Source: Rhynchopus sp. YZ270_cl-10
Lineage: Eukaryota; Euglenozoa; Diplonemea; Diplonemida; Diplonemidae
Length of the DNA: 64,000 nucleotides
Reading direction: 5' to 3'
NCBI GenBank assembly: GCA_964035575.1
Contig: OZ037870.1
Location: 1,404,014-1,468,013, forward strand
In this document: positions 1-9,976 of the stretch, piece after piece
Layout: each line of letters starts with the position of its first letter
Numbering within the stretch: the first letter of the stretch is position 1
Position numbers and translations under genes: made by a program
The notes under the pieces: model-generated
What the model saw: the letters and a program-made list of their open reading frames with translations, nothing else
Told to the model about the DNA's origin: nothing
Database searches by the model: none

Positions 1-1223
1 CCACGCCTCCCTCCCCCGCATCCTCTGGTACTGTATGCGCTGTGACCTAAGCCTCAGCGACGAATGTCTCGCCACATTCGAACGCATGTTGCTCGTCAAT
101 TTCCACAAGACTAAAGGCGTTACCAAGTTCCGGAATTTCTTCGAAAAGCAGCGCGGGTGGAACGGGATGCTCACCAGTGCGATGCTGCACTATCGGCTCA
201 GCAGACGTGAGGTATGCATAATGCAAAAGCCTTTCTTTTGCTTTTTCCGTTCGCTGCGCTTCGCACCCAAACAACCCTCCACAGTTAGTCCTGAAGGTCG
301 CAGAGGCGTCTCTCGACTCAGAGGTCCTCGGCCGTTCACAGCGCTTTCGAGAGCTTGTTGTTGTGTTCTGTGCGTTGTCCACATTGCGGCCGGATATTAC
401 ACATCCGAACTTGCTTGCGATCATTGTGAAGAGCGCATACAAGTTGACGTTGGACGCGGCAGTGATGATGCTGTCTGCGATACCCACCGACGCAGATGCT
501 AGCCACGTGACCTCTATTGTGGACACCTACGAGCTCCGCTGCAACACCGTGCGTGCACAGGTGGCAACACCGCGCAAGGGTCTTTTGTGCAAAGGTCTGC
601 AGGGGCTGGCACGCCTTGGGGGACGTGCTGCTTACCCCTCCGCTATCACCGCCACGGAGCAGTGCCTGGTGGACTCTGCAGAGGAGACGGGGGAACAGCA
701 CATCCGGCAGCTGGCAGGCGCGATGAAGTATATGCCAATGTCTCCGCTCATCTCTCAGATGCTGCAGGATATTGAAACGGACAGACTCAATGCGGACGGG
801 ATGGTGGCCCTGCTTGATGTGTACACGATGATGGAGGATGTGGGTGCCGATCGTGCGGAAGGGCTTCTGCTAAAGATCATCTCCTCATCACCGTCGGCGC
901 AGCAGGCGTTGGAAGGCTGGATTCTGACCCTGCAGCTTGGTGTCGTTTGTGGGCATGGGATGGTGGAGCGGTTGGCAAAGCTGCTGCGGCCATCGGTGTC
1001 AGGTCTGACGTCAACGACGTTGGTGCAGATTATCAACTGCTGCGCACGCTCTGCACAGCCACTCCCACCCATAGCACGCAAGCTCGTCCGTCAGGCAGCA
1101 TCCGGCGTACTCGAAAAGCGTGACAAACAAACACCACAACAGCTTGCGGCTGTCAGAGCTGGCCTACAAAAAATGCGTCTCGGCGAGGATCTAATAGCGA
1201 CCCTCGACACTACAACGCTTTAA
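1..1223 (+). CDS. Helical hypothetical protein, 5' end outside window
   Basis: The reading frame is open from the window edge (codon start at base 2) to 211, is interrupted by a 73-nt intron (212-284, donor GTATGC, acceptor CCACAG) and continues 285-1223 to TAA. Both exons join in phase 0. The visible ~380 residues are rich in Leu, Ala and Met and look all-helical, with no catalytic motif, signal peptide or membrane segment in this part. Such helical-repeat proteins in euglenozoans are often mitochondrial RNA-handling factors (FASTK/RAP or PPR-like), but I see no RAP domain, so that is only a guess. The start codon and any targeting peptide lie outside the window. The ORF and intron are well supported; the function is unknown. 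Confidence 0.7.
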
Positions 1224-1860
1224 AAAAAAACCCCCCCTTTTTTTCCTGGAGTGGTTTGGTGGGGTTCTCTCGCAGAGAGCCCTCCTTTAGGGTGTCTGAG
1301 TGCCGCAGGCGTGCTTTCAGGTGGCACACTATTCTTTTTTTGGTGGCCAAGTAAGGAGAGATTAGGGGTCATCTTACACACCTTTCTCTATTGGTTTCGT
1401 TAGTGTTGCTGCTCTAACGGAAACAAAACGAAAGGGGAACACCCCCCAGTAGATGTCTTTGAGAAGAAAATGCAAAACGTTTTTTTTTTCTGCAAAAAAA
1501 ATTCCGTTCAACATACGAATATCCTCCACCTCCCCACACCGAGTTTTTTCCCCTCCGCGGGAGTAGGGCACATCAGATGTCAAACCACGAAATGGATCGT
1601 ACCAAGATATGCTCTTCACGAGCGGGCTTTTTTTGTATTTCAAGTCGATTTTTTTTTGTGCTTTCATCCGGATGGCTGGCAGCGTACGTGCCTTGCATCA
1701 GTAACTACCATTTTCTTTCTCTTCTCACGCTACCCTGTGATTGTACCCTGTCAAAATATTTCTGTTCCCCTGAATGGAAAGTACATGAATCTGATCTTTC
1801 TAAGAAAAATACTCCCCACCTGCCTACCCGACACCTGCCAGGATAAACAACGAAACAACA
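1224..1860 (+). other. Spacer with module cluster M4-M11-M2-M3
   Basis: There is no convincing ORF here. The spacer holds four short dispersed modules in gene sense: M4 at 1351-1379 (ends TCATCTTACACA), M11 at 1557-1600 (CATCAGATGTCAAACCAC), M2 at 1600-1650 (TTCACGAG then TTGTATTTCAAGTC) and M3 at 1661-1715 (CATCCGGATGGCTGGC). The order M11-M2-M3 recurs at 21425-21665. A pyrimidine-rich stretch ending in AG at 1842-1843 is the likely trans-splice acceptor for the next gene. Confidence 0.6.
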
Positions 1861-4800
1861 ATGAACGGAGTACGAGCTGCCCTGCAAGGGCCAAAATTTG
1901 CGATTATGTCCTTAAACGCGGTATGGATTTTTTTTTTTGCCTTTTCTAAAGTACAGGAAATGTGAGGACCCAAAATATTCGGTATTTTGAGGATTCTTCC
2001 TTCTGGTGAAGCTCAAAAAACCCCCCTTTTTTTTGTGCTTTTTTTTTGAGGCGCTGGTAAGGGCTTAGTTATTTTTTTTTTTTGGTACGCGTCCGGGACC
2101 CCCCTCAAATTTTGAGCGCGCGCGCGCAAAATAAAATAAAGGGGAAACGACAATGTGGACTCTAAAAATGTGGATTACGACAATGTGGATTAATAATCCA
2201 CATTGTCGCATAATCCACATTGTCGTAATCCACATTGTCGCAAAAAATAATCCACATTGTCGCATAATCCGGATTCTTGATTTTTTGCCTTCTTGGTACC
2301 CAGGTACCCAGGTACCCAGGTACCCAGGTACCCAGGTACCCAGGTACCCAGGTACCCAGGTACCCAGGTACCCAGGTACCCAGGTACCCAGGTACCCAGG
2401 TACCCAGGTACCCAGGTACCCAGGTACCCAGGAACAGGAAAAAAGTCGTGAAAGAGCAACCACAGCTCCACATGACAAACACAAAAGTGTCCAGTCACGT
2501 GGGGCATTCATGCACTGAGGAGATAATGATCCAACAATTTACAAGAAAGATTACTTAACCTACTGCTGGAAATTGCCAGGTCGTAGTAACACACAAAGTG
2601 TGCCTCCGTTCGGGAAGACCGGATATTCTAGAGACCAAAAAGGCCTCAAGAATATCTTCCGGTAGTCAAGGTAGAACCGAGTGAACGGCCCAAGACCCCC
2701 GTGGAGAAGTTAAATGTTGTAATGCTATCAGGTAGAAACTGCGAACACTGTCTTACCCTCCTCAATGCATGGTGGTTGATGTCTTCCACAACAAATTTCC
2801 TGTACCCAGGTACCCAGGTTCCCAGACCCACGCAGTACCACGTCGCAGTACTACGCAAAATTTACCACCAGACCCTGTCTTCGTGCACCTGAAGTACAAC
2901 GCCGCAGACAGGCCAAACATGCGTTGGACTCAGAGGAATGCCCGCTGTGCAGGTATCATGAGAACCAACTCCCAGCAACAAGGGGCGCCTTTTGGCGGGC
3001 GTTGTTGAGGGTGTTTGGGGTGCAAAGTTTTCCACAATTTTGATGCGCGGGTACAGAAGTGTTATCTTGTTCTTTCATCTCTAAGAAATGTAAATGTCAA
3101 TCGCGTTTAACTACCACTAGGGCTTGTTCAGTGAACCCACGAGGGGTCGAAGGGGGTTGGTTATCCCGTATCTATCAAAGGTTGTGTCGACCAGGCTAAA
3201 CCACTATGTTACGCTGTACGTTGTTAAATCCGAAGAAATAACACTTTAGCAGCCGCAGGAAGTTTGCTAAAAAGAGTGCCTCACGCTACACAAACCACCA
3301 CCCGCGATTGACTTAGATGTTATAACAAAGAGAATTCAGAACAAAACAACACCCTGCCCCATACACACTAAATTGTCATACTTCAAGAGCATGCCTGGGC
3401 CAAAATTACTGTGACGAAAAGGCAACAAGACCACCCACAAGGAGTGTGAATTGTGCACTGGTTTTCTGGGGGAACAAACAATATTTTCTTGCGTCTAGTC
3501 CTCCGTAAGTAGAGGACAGACTTTCCGGAAGGTTTCCAAAGTCGAATTTCTTGCACTAGCTATGCTCCCTGGGTTAATGGCAATAGCAGTGACTGACAGA
3601 GTGTTCCCACCCCCCTTTCTACCCATATGTTCGCTCGTTCTGCACTCTCGACGTTGCACTCATTGCGATACCTGTTTAAAAGTGAATTTGTGAGTGGTGG
3701 GGAAATTAAAGAAGGTGACTTCTTAAAAAAATAAGTTGGCGGGGTGTAAAATATTGTTCTGGAGACTCTTGGAGGAAATACGAGTCGACGGCCTTATTTT
3801 GTTGAATATTCACCAGAAAGTTAAACATATTTACATACCTTGTCTTGCGCCTTCGCTGCTGTCAAGGTGCCTTCTCTGGGTACCCAGTAGGAGGCTCAAA
3901 ACTGCTCAATTCTGGCTGGAATTGCAAAATTGGGCACTTTTAGGATGTGACCAAAAAAATTTTCGGGAGTCTAGTTATTACAGAGTCTCACCTTAGAAGG
4001 CAAAAATAGTCAATACCGGATTATGTGACAAGGTGGATACTGGTGTTTTGGTGGAAAAAACCGCAAAAACGCGTTTTAGACCCCCAGAGAGGCTCAAAAC
4101 TGCTCAATTCTGGCTTTAATTGCAAAATTGGGCACTTTTAGGATGCGACCAAAAAAATTTTCGAGAGTCTAGTTATTACAGAGGCTCACCTTAGAAGGCA
4201 AAAAATCAAGAATCCGGATTATGCGACAATGTGGATTATTTTTTGCGACAATGTGGATTACGACAATGTGGATTATGCGACAATGTGGATTATTAATCCA
4301 CATTGTCGTAATCCACATTTTTAGAGTCCACATTGTCGTTTCCCCTAAAATAAAATACCAAAAAAAAAATAACTTGTTTTGGCCTGCAAAATCAATGGTG
4401 TGCCCCAAAAAAAATATTTCGAAAAAAAATATTCGAAAAAAAAATTGTTGAAATTTTGGTGTGGCCCGATTTCTGGTTTTGCGTGTCTCAAGAATGGCCC
4501 AAGAATGGCCCAAAAGTGGGTTAAATCGAGGGGGGGTCCCTTTTTTAATTTGTTACCCGGTGTTTTTTTTGGGGTGGTTTTCACGCTAGGTCTGACCCGG
4601 AGGCACCTCTGCATAGTGACTGGAGGGGAAATTTGGGGTGGTCCGAACCTTTCGGTTAGGAATAATTCACAACACGGTGGCTAAAATCGGGGTTTTCTGG
4701 GAAGGGATACCCTAAGGGGGAAACCGATTGACCTTGAGTCCTCCTTGGCTTCAAGGAGCCAGACAGTTCACCTCGGGGGGGCACATGGCGTACCCTGGCA

Positions 4801-7310
4801 GAATAATCGGGTTGAGCCTGTTAACTGCTGTGCCACAGTTGGTCCAGCTGGTCACTTTATTCCCGATATTCGGGAAGCCAAAAACCGTGAGGGACCGATA
4901 ATGACTTTTTTCCTTTGTTAAGGCGCCCCTACGCATACCTCGAAGACGAATTTCGTATTCGCCTTATATTCGGATCCGAAAAAATGGCAGAAGATACAAG
5001 CAACCAAAAATAAGCAGAAATCCCGGTCCAAGCACTGAACAATCTCCCCACCGACCAGAACGGAAACGTCACCGCCCACACCCACTACTCCCCAAGAGAG
5101 AACCAACAATTCCCTAGCCGGCTTATTTTTTAAAAATGTTGCCAGGTGACATTAATTCTGGGACACACTGTACTGTGTATACTGTGTATACTGTGTATAC
5201 TGTGTATACTGTGTATACTGTGTATACTGTGTATACTGTGTATACTGTGTATACTGTGTATACTGTGTATACTGTGTATACTGTGTATACTGTGTATACT
5301 GTGTATACTGTGTATACTGTGTATACTGTGTATACTGTGTAAAGGGCAAAAAAATTAAAAAATACACCTAAAAAAACACGGCTCAAGAATGGCCCAAGAA
5401 TGGCCCAAAAGTGGGTTAAATCGAGGGGCGGGCCACACCAAATTTTCCAACTTTTTTTTTTATACTTTTCCATGCACACCACACCGGCATATTTATTTTT
5501 TATTTTTTATTTTTTATTTTTGGATTTCCAAAAATTTGAGCGCGCGCGGACGCGTACCAAAAAAAAAAAATAACTAAGCCCTAAGCTGAAAAAGCACCCC
5601 CTATCGTCCCTGCCTCCCACTCACAGAACCAACTCCGTGTCTCAGAGGGTGACCGGGTACAGAGCCCGTCGCCGATTCTGGCTGAGATTGGGGAGAAGAT
5701 ACGGATAAAGAAAGTGCTGGTGGTGGGTGGAGAGCGGTTCACGGCGGTTGGTCGTCCGCTTGTGGAAGGCTGCACGATTGAGGCAACTGTTGAGGAGCAC
5801 TTTCTATCGAAGCTGCAGTACCAATACCGTAAGTCGCAGAACCAGGTCAAGGGTGGACGTTGGGTCGACAGTCAGCAGCACTGCACAGTCCTCAAAATTG
5901 ACAAAATCGTGTACGAGCCCGAAATGAAGATTGAGAACTCCGAGGACTCGCATCACATTAAGGAGTTGTCAGAGGAGGAAGGTATGTTGACACCCACAGG
6001 TTTTGCACGTAGCGCGCCAGCAAACTACGCAATTCTGCGCCCCTATTCTCTCCCATACCCAGGACCTCAACTGGTTTCACCGAAAGTTGTTGTTGCTCAT
6101 CCACGTCACCTCCATCATCCATCATCCGCACCTCGGTCATCCGAACCCTGCAGTTTCTTCTTTGCAGCTCTTTCCAGCAGCACTTCCTGCCATTCCGCAC
6201 TTATCGGAAGCCGGCAGAGCGCTTTTCCGTCCCTCTCTCCCATGTGCCCAAGTCCCCCGCAGCGGCAGCACTGGTTCTTCCCCTCCCAGACTCGACACCT
6301 GGTACCCCCATTGCAGCTTCTGCCAACTAAAAGAGTCCGGCGGGGTCTCAGCGTCAGTCTTCGGGTTCTCGACCGCGGGGGTGGGCTTCCTGGCCTTACG
6401 CACCCTCATGTCCCGTTCTGTCGTCACCCTGGCCTCGAGAAGGCTTTCTCGCGTTCTTGCATAATAATAAATTAGTTATGCTTTCTTCTGTTTCTTGAGT
6501 TCATTTCCATTTCCATTTCTCCATACAGCACAACGTTGTGATGCAACAGAAGCGGCACTTGAGCCTGTCAAGTGGAACGGCGCCGTCTCCAACGGACCTG
6601 GCTGGAACGAAGCTTCACAGCCATCCCTGACCCCAGAGGTATGTTTCCTTCTTTTCATCCATGCGCACATGGGCACATTTCATCTTAAAATTTTTTTTCA
6701 CACGGCTTTCTCTGGGGTTCGATAACCCGCAGAGAACTGCTACCTGCGTCTGCCGGTGTCCGGCGAGCGCATGACTTTCGACGTCTCTTTATTCATCCAT
6801 ACGAGGCACTATGACAAACCCTTTTAAAACCCTCTCCCATCTTCAGACCGCAGAGTACATCAAGTGGCGCAAGAACGAGCAAATCCAAGACCTCAATATC
6901 CATTCCCCCGGAATGCGATACTGGTGGTGGCCGAAGGTATGTACCACAATAACAACAGAAGACACAACACGTAAACCCTGCCGGTGCTCAGAACTTCGTC
7001 TTCACTCCCAAGATGCATTGTTGTCTCTGCACAGTTTTTTAGTATTTGAAACAGTAATATTGCTAAGCGAGGCTTAGGTTCTTCTTTGTTTTATGGGTTT
7101 GGTTGGTGCTTGTTAGGTGACTGGGCACAAAATATTTGCAATCGTCTGACAAGCGTTTTGCCCCCTTTGTCCCAGTTGTTGCATCACGCTGCGCCATAGC
7201 GCATGAGGGAAGTAGTCTTTCAGGGTTGCCGGGGAAAAAACTGAATTGAATCACCACAACATCAACCACAGTACCGCTTCGAGTCTGGTGTGCTGGCGAA
7301 GAGCAGATAG
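1861..7310 (+). CDS. Mitochondrial ribosomal protein bL21m (MRPL21)
   Basis: Model: exons 1861-1920, 5627-5981, 6529-6638, 6847-6936 and 7272-7310. All phases agree and give 217 residues. Exon 1 encodes a 20-residue basic/hydrophobic leader (MNGVRAALQGPKFAIMSLNA) typical of mitochondrial import. Exon 2 carries the bL21 fold: RVSEGDRV, then KVLVVGGERFTAVGRPLV and an ATVEEHF...YRKSQNQ segment, matching the family's VSEGD...VLLVGG...GRPLV...ATV...KRRKN pattern. Exons 3-5 (KWNGAVSNGPGWNE, EYIKWRKNEQ, GMRYWWWPKYRFESG) are an unrecognised C-terminal extension. Intron 1 contains a 3.5 kb transposon insertion but keeps its GTATGG donor and CTCACAG acceptor. Exons 1-2 are strong. Exons 3-5 are supported by phase and codon use only, and intron 2 (5982-6528) contains unexplained coding-like sequence. 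Confidence 0.82.
2296..2433. repeat. Tandem repeat, unit TACCCAGG (8 bp, ~17 copies)
   Basis: This is an uninterrupted array of the 8-bp unit TACCCAGG. Because 8 is not a multiple of 3 and the unit has no stop in any frame, it creates long spurious ORFs on both strands. Two further copies stand at 2800-2822 in the same element. Confidence 0.97.
2810..3055 (+). other. Decayed segment shared with MITE at 53155-53850
   Basis: This stretch contains CAACGCCGCAGACAGGCC, GCTGTGCAGGTATCA and GGGGTGCAAAGTTTTCC. The reverse strand of 53440-53725 has the same landmarks in the same order. It is probably a fragment of an old transposase or element core common to two elements with otherwise different ends. 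The frames are broken and I could not assign a family. Confidence 0.55.
3891..4205 (+). repeat. Direct duplication (~115 bp, offset 197)
   Basis: 3891-4005 and 4088-4205 are near-identical; both include GAGGCTCAAAACTGCTCAAT and TCTAGTTATTACAGAG. The second copy runs into the right inverted repeat of the inner element. The first copy ends in a degenerate version of the same inverted repeat, which suggests an internal duplication that included the element's end. Confidence 0.85.
5169..5342. repeat. Tandem repeat, unit ACTGTGTAT (9 bp, ~19 copies)
   Basis: A clean 9-bp array lies inside the outer transposon. The unit length of 9 gives repetitive peptide ORFs in several frames on both strands; these are not genes. 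Confidence 0.97.
5982..6528 (+). other. Intron 2 of bL21m, with coding-like sequence
   Basis: The donor GTATGT (5982) and acceptor CCATACAG (6528) fit the phase of the flanking exons. Inside, about 6165-6465 reads like coding sequence in two frames. One frame has ...HFLPFRTYRKPAERFSVPL... ending at a TAA near 6330. Another ends ...MSRSVVTLASRRLSRVLA at 6464. Both have the C/G third-position bias of real exons, but neither has a splice junction in phase with exon 2. It could be an alternative 3' exon, a small overlapping gene or chance. Confidence 0.35.
6710..6790 (+). other. Modules M9 + M1 inside intron 3 of bL21m
   Basis: M9 (GGGGTTCGATAACCC, 6710-6735) folds as CTCTG...CAGAG around a T-arm-like loop. 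M1 (6741-6790) has the TGCGTC box, an apical hairpin GCCGG-TGT-CCGGC and a pyrimidine tail. The same pair recurs in the same order at 60532-60600. It lies ~55 nt upstream of the 3' splice site at 6846. Confidence 0.6.
7062..7085 (+). other. Module M4 copy in intron 4 of bL21m
   Basis: GCTAAGCGAGGCTTAGGTTC matches the M4 family (compare 17876-17910 and 19085-19115). Here the TCATCTTAC end is diverged. Confidence 0.5.
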
Positions 7311-7564
7311 AACAGCGACGCGCAAAGCTCTGAGGGGCTATTTGGTCGGTTTACAAGGGGTTGGGGCGGGGGGGGTGTTTGTTCCGAACATACTCTCCAG
7401 CATTGTTGGGTTTTTCGTTTTCCAAATGGTGGAAACCTTTTATGGGGATGGGGGGGCGTGTAATAATGAAAGCCAACCACCGCTTATGTTTCCCCCTACC
7501 ACACCACGCACCTCTGCAAGCCACCCTACCAACAACCACCACGCAGATAACACTGCAACAAACA

Positions 7565-9379
7565 ATGCGCACATACGTGGCGTTCGCGGCCCTGCTTGCG
7601 CAGGCTGCATGCGACATCCAGTTCTCACCCCATGTGCAGGACCACATGGTGCTGCAGCGCGCACCTGAGAAGTCTTCTGTGTACGGCACGCTCACCCCCG
7701 GTGCGTCGGCACCTACGGTCACTGCGATGGTGAGTGGGGACGCGACCTACCAGGTCACAGGGAAGGTCACCGGGGACCAGTGGGTGGCGTACCTGAAGCC
7801 TACCGCAGCAGGTGGCGACTACACAGTGAACGTGACGTGCACGGGGTGCTCTACGAACGGGACGAACACGATTGCGATCAGCGACGTTACCTTCGGTGAC
7901 GTGTGGTACTGCAGCGGGCAGTCGAACATGGCACTCTCGCTGCACTACACAATGTCGCGTAACCTCTCGCACGACGCGATCCGTGCAGGCAAGTACAGCA
8001 ACATCCGCCTCCACGGGCTGTACAGCAACATGAACCCGGAGTTCGACTGGATGACAGTGCTGAACGCAACTATGCTGAACAACACACACACACACGAGGC
8101 GCTCTTCTTTGGCTTCTCTGCAGCATGCTACTACTTCGCAGAGAGCCTCACAGACATGCTTGGCGACAAGGCTCCCCCAATCGGGCTCATCAACACGGCA
8201 TGGGGTGGCTCCACTGTGCAGCAGTGGACGTCGAACGCAACGACAGCGACGTGTGCAGACGTGCCGATGAGCGCAAGCAGCGGGTCCTACTACGAGTCGC
8301 GTGTGATGCCGTTCGCACCGATGACGCTGAAGGGCTTCCTGTGGTATCAGGGTGAGAACAACATGGGCACCGTGTTTGGGAACTCCGCACAGAAGAGGGG
8401 GTACGCATGCGCTGTGCCTGCGATGCTTGCCGAGTGGCGTGCGCTCTTCAGCCAGGAGCCGGGCACGACGGACCCGCTTGCGCCCTTCGGTCTTGTGACC
8501 CTTGCCCCGAGCGGCGGTGAGGGCCACCCCGACATGGGTGGTATGTACTTCGCGCAGACTGCGAGCTACGGGGTGCTGCCCAACCCTGCGATGCCGAACT
8601 CGTTCCTTGCCCACGCCTTTGACCTGGAGGACCCGTGGGGCAACATCACCTGCTACAGGGTGCACTGCGACCCTATGAACTACACGAACCCGAAGTGCCA
8701 CGGCTGCGAGGGCTACGACAACTCCGTTGCTCTGACGAACTTCTACATGGGCGGCATCCACCCGCGTGTGAAGAAGCCCCTTGGCGAGCGCCTTGCACAG
8801 GCTGCCTACGGACAGGTGTACAACGCGCCCGATGTGCAGGTGAGCGGACCCGTGCTCTCAGGGTGCACCCTTGAGGGGAGCAAGCTGACGATCACCTTTA
8901 ACTCGACGCTTCTTGGGAAGGACAGCATGCTGGTGGACACGTACTACAAGCCGACGAACGCGAGCTACGTGCAGATCCTCACGAACGAGACACTCTTCTG
9001 CCTGCAGACAGCGGCAGGCACCTCGCGCGACAACAGTGTGTGCAACGACGACGGGAGCGGCAAGGCTGTGCCACACCCCTTCACGTCGGGTGTCTTCGAC
9101 AGCCTGGACACGTGGCCCATGGTGAACGTTGAGGCCAGCGGGACTGCATCCATTGTGGCAGACGTGACAGGCTACGAAGGAAAGGTGTTCGGCGTGCGCT
9201 ACGCCTGGATGCAGGGCTACAACGGCTGCTGTGGCCTGCACCCCCCGACATCTGGCTCCTGCCCACTCTCCTCCTGCCCCCTCAAGGGCTCGATTTCGAA
9301 GCTCCCTGTGACGCCGTTCGTGGCCAAGATCGAGAACGGGAAGTGCAAGTGCATTGCCCCACAGGTCTGCGACCAGTAA
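7565..9379 (+). CDS. Secreted sialate O-acetylesterase-like protein (SGNH hydrolase)
   Basis: A single exon encodes 605 residues. The ATG at 7565 is chosen because it is followed by a short signal-peptide-like leader (RTYVAFAALLAQAAC); the longer open frame upstream lacks it. The family removes acetyl groups from O-acetylated sialic acids and is a member of the SGNH esterases. Visible motifs: DHMVLQRAP near the N terminus, GDVWYCSGQSNM with the likely nucleophile at Ser120, LINTAWGGSTVQQW, FLWYQGENN, and GGIHPRV with the likely catalytic His399. Many N-x-S/T sites and paired cysteines suit a secreted or lysosomal glycoprotein. The C-terminal ~170 residues form the usual beta-rich end, finishing in a Cys-rich tail (CPLSSC, GKCKCIAPQVC). 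The GC-rich, uninterrupted coding sequence has no nearby partner in this window. Confidence 0.93.
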   Translation: MRTYVAFAALLAQAACDIQFSPHVQDHMVLQRAPEKSSVYGTLTPGASAPTVTAMVSGDATYQVTGKVTGDQWVAYLKPTAAGGDYTVNVTCTGCSTNGTNTIAISDVTFGDVWYCSGQSNMALSLHYTMSRNLSHDAIRAGKYSNIRLHGLYSNMNPEFDWMTVLNATMLNNTHTHEALFFGFSAACYYFAESLTDMLGDKAPPIGLINTAWGGSTVQQWTSNATTATCADVPMSASSGSYYESRVMPFAPMTLKGFLWYQGENNMGTVFGNSAQKRGYACAVPAMLAEWRALFSQEPGTTDPLAPFGLVTLAPSGGEGHPDMGGMYFAQTASYGVLPNPAMPNSFLAHAFDLEDPWGNITCYRVHCDPMNYTNPKCHGCEGYDNSVALTNFYMGGIHPRVKKPLGERLAQAAYGQVYNAPDVQVSGPVLSGCTLEGSKLTITFNSTLLGKDSMLVDTYYKPTNASYVQILTNETLFCLQTAAGTSRDNSVCNDDGSGKAVPHPFTSGVFDSLDTWPMVNVEASGTASIVADVTGYEGKVFGVRYAWMQGYNGCCGLHPPTSGSCPLSSCPLKGSISKLPVTPFVAKIENGKCKCIAPQVCDQ

Positions 9380-9976
9380 ATAGGAGAGAGTGTTCGAATG
9401 CTGACGTCACCCAGAACGGAGCCTTGTTCACAACAAATCCATTTTTTTTATAGTGTGCTTACATCTCGTAGCGTCAGCATTGCATGGTGCATATTGCATG
9501 TTGCTTTTTATTCTTTTGTTTTGTGCCTTCATCTTTGCGGTGTCTGCACTACAACCATTTCTTCCTACCCATTCGCTCTTCCCTTTCTCCCCTCCCCTCC
9601 ATGTGTGTTCAACTCGTGAACAACGTTACCGTGTATTGTAGCTTTATCTTATAAACCTATGCTGAATGAGACGAAAAAGATGCCTTGTGTCACCATGTGG
9701 AAAAAATGTGTCCATATACGTGCGCACCGTATTATCTTCTCTTTTTTATACTGCATTTTTTTTTGTGCTACAAATTGGTTCACTTTCTGAAAACCTGGAA
9801 GATGTTGTGTACTGGTGGCACTTTTATCTTCCAGTTTTCCTTTCCTAGTTCCCCTCCCTGCAGGATACAACCTGTCATGGCTTTGCGATAACAGAAAACC
9901 CCCCTCTTTTATCACCAAACAAAGTCTTTTTTCCTAAACACACACAACCCTTACCCACCTACCAAAGCCAGGAGAA
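9380..9976 (+). other. Spacer without recognised gene
   Basis: Pyrimidine-rich spacer. A 62-codon hydrophobic ORF at 9453-9641 has no coding bias and is treated as chance. A CCAG at 9968-9971, just before the next ATG, is the probable trans-splice acceptor. Confidence 0.6.

Larger units (their letters stand above)
2141..4345. mobile_element. Inner TIR element with ~150-bp inverted repeats
   Basis: An almost perfect inverted repeat of ~150 bp runs from 2141 (GGGGAAACGACAATG) to about 2291 and from about 4197 to 4345 (CATTGTCGTTTCCCC). Each arm is itself an array of the motif GACAATGTGGATTA in both orientations. The direct repeat TAAAATAAA flanks it (2132-2140 and 4346-4354), a candidate 9-bp duplication, although that sequence is low-complexity. 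The interior holds an 8-bp tandem array, a segment shared with the MITE at 53155-53850, and a 197-bp-offset direct duplication. There is no intact transposase ORF. It appears to have inserted into the outer element. Confidence 0.75.
2061..5581. mobile_element. Nested DNA transposon (outer element), TAA target duplication
   Basis: The two ends are inverted repeats: GGGCTTAGTTATTTTT at 2061 and its complement ending ATAACTAAGCCC at 5581. Both are followed inward by GGTACGCGTCC and a run of GAGCGCGCGCG. The element is flanked by TAA at 2058-2060 and 5582-5584, a 3-bp TWA-type duplication as in PIF/Harbinger elements. It lies inside intron 1 of the bL21m gene; removing it leaves an ordinary intron of ~182 nt. 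No transposase ORF is visible, so it is non-autonomous. It contains a second element (2141-4345), a 9-bp tandem array and an internal duplication: 4494-4535 and 5381-5430 share AAGAATGGCCCAAAAGTGGG. Confidence 0.8.

Noticed and set aside
2141-2285. CRISPR-like array of GACAATGTGGATTA repeats
   Set aside because: The units alternate in orientation, have no unique spacers of constant length, and form the inverted ends of a transposon in a eukaryotic genome.
2065-2558. Several overlapping ORFs on both strands rich in GTWVPGYL or TQVPRYP repeats
   Set aside because: They are the 8-bp TACCCAGG array read in different frames. Six-frame openness comes from the repeat itself.
2646-3008. piggyBac-type transposase C terminus with Cys motif
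   Set aside because: The frame is broken and the CxxC pattern does not follow the family's finger, so I only call it a decayed shared segment.
5123-5482. Repetitive peptide ORFs (VYTVYT, LCILCI, QYTQYT)
   Set aside because: They are translations of the 9-bp ACTGTGTAT array inside a transposon.
6714-6735. tRNA gene suggested by GGGGTTCGATAACCC
   Set aside because: Only a T-arm-like hairpin is present. No acceptor stem, D-arm or anticodon arm can be drawn around it or around the copy at 60536.
7625-8761. 378-codon minus-strand ORF
   Set aside because: It is the antisense shadow of the sialate O-acetylesterase gene, caused by GC-rich third positions.
9453-9641. 62-residue hydrophobic ORF as a membrane miniprotein
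   Set aside because: It lies in T-rich spacer, where Phe/Leu codons arise by chance, and has no C/G third-position bias.
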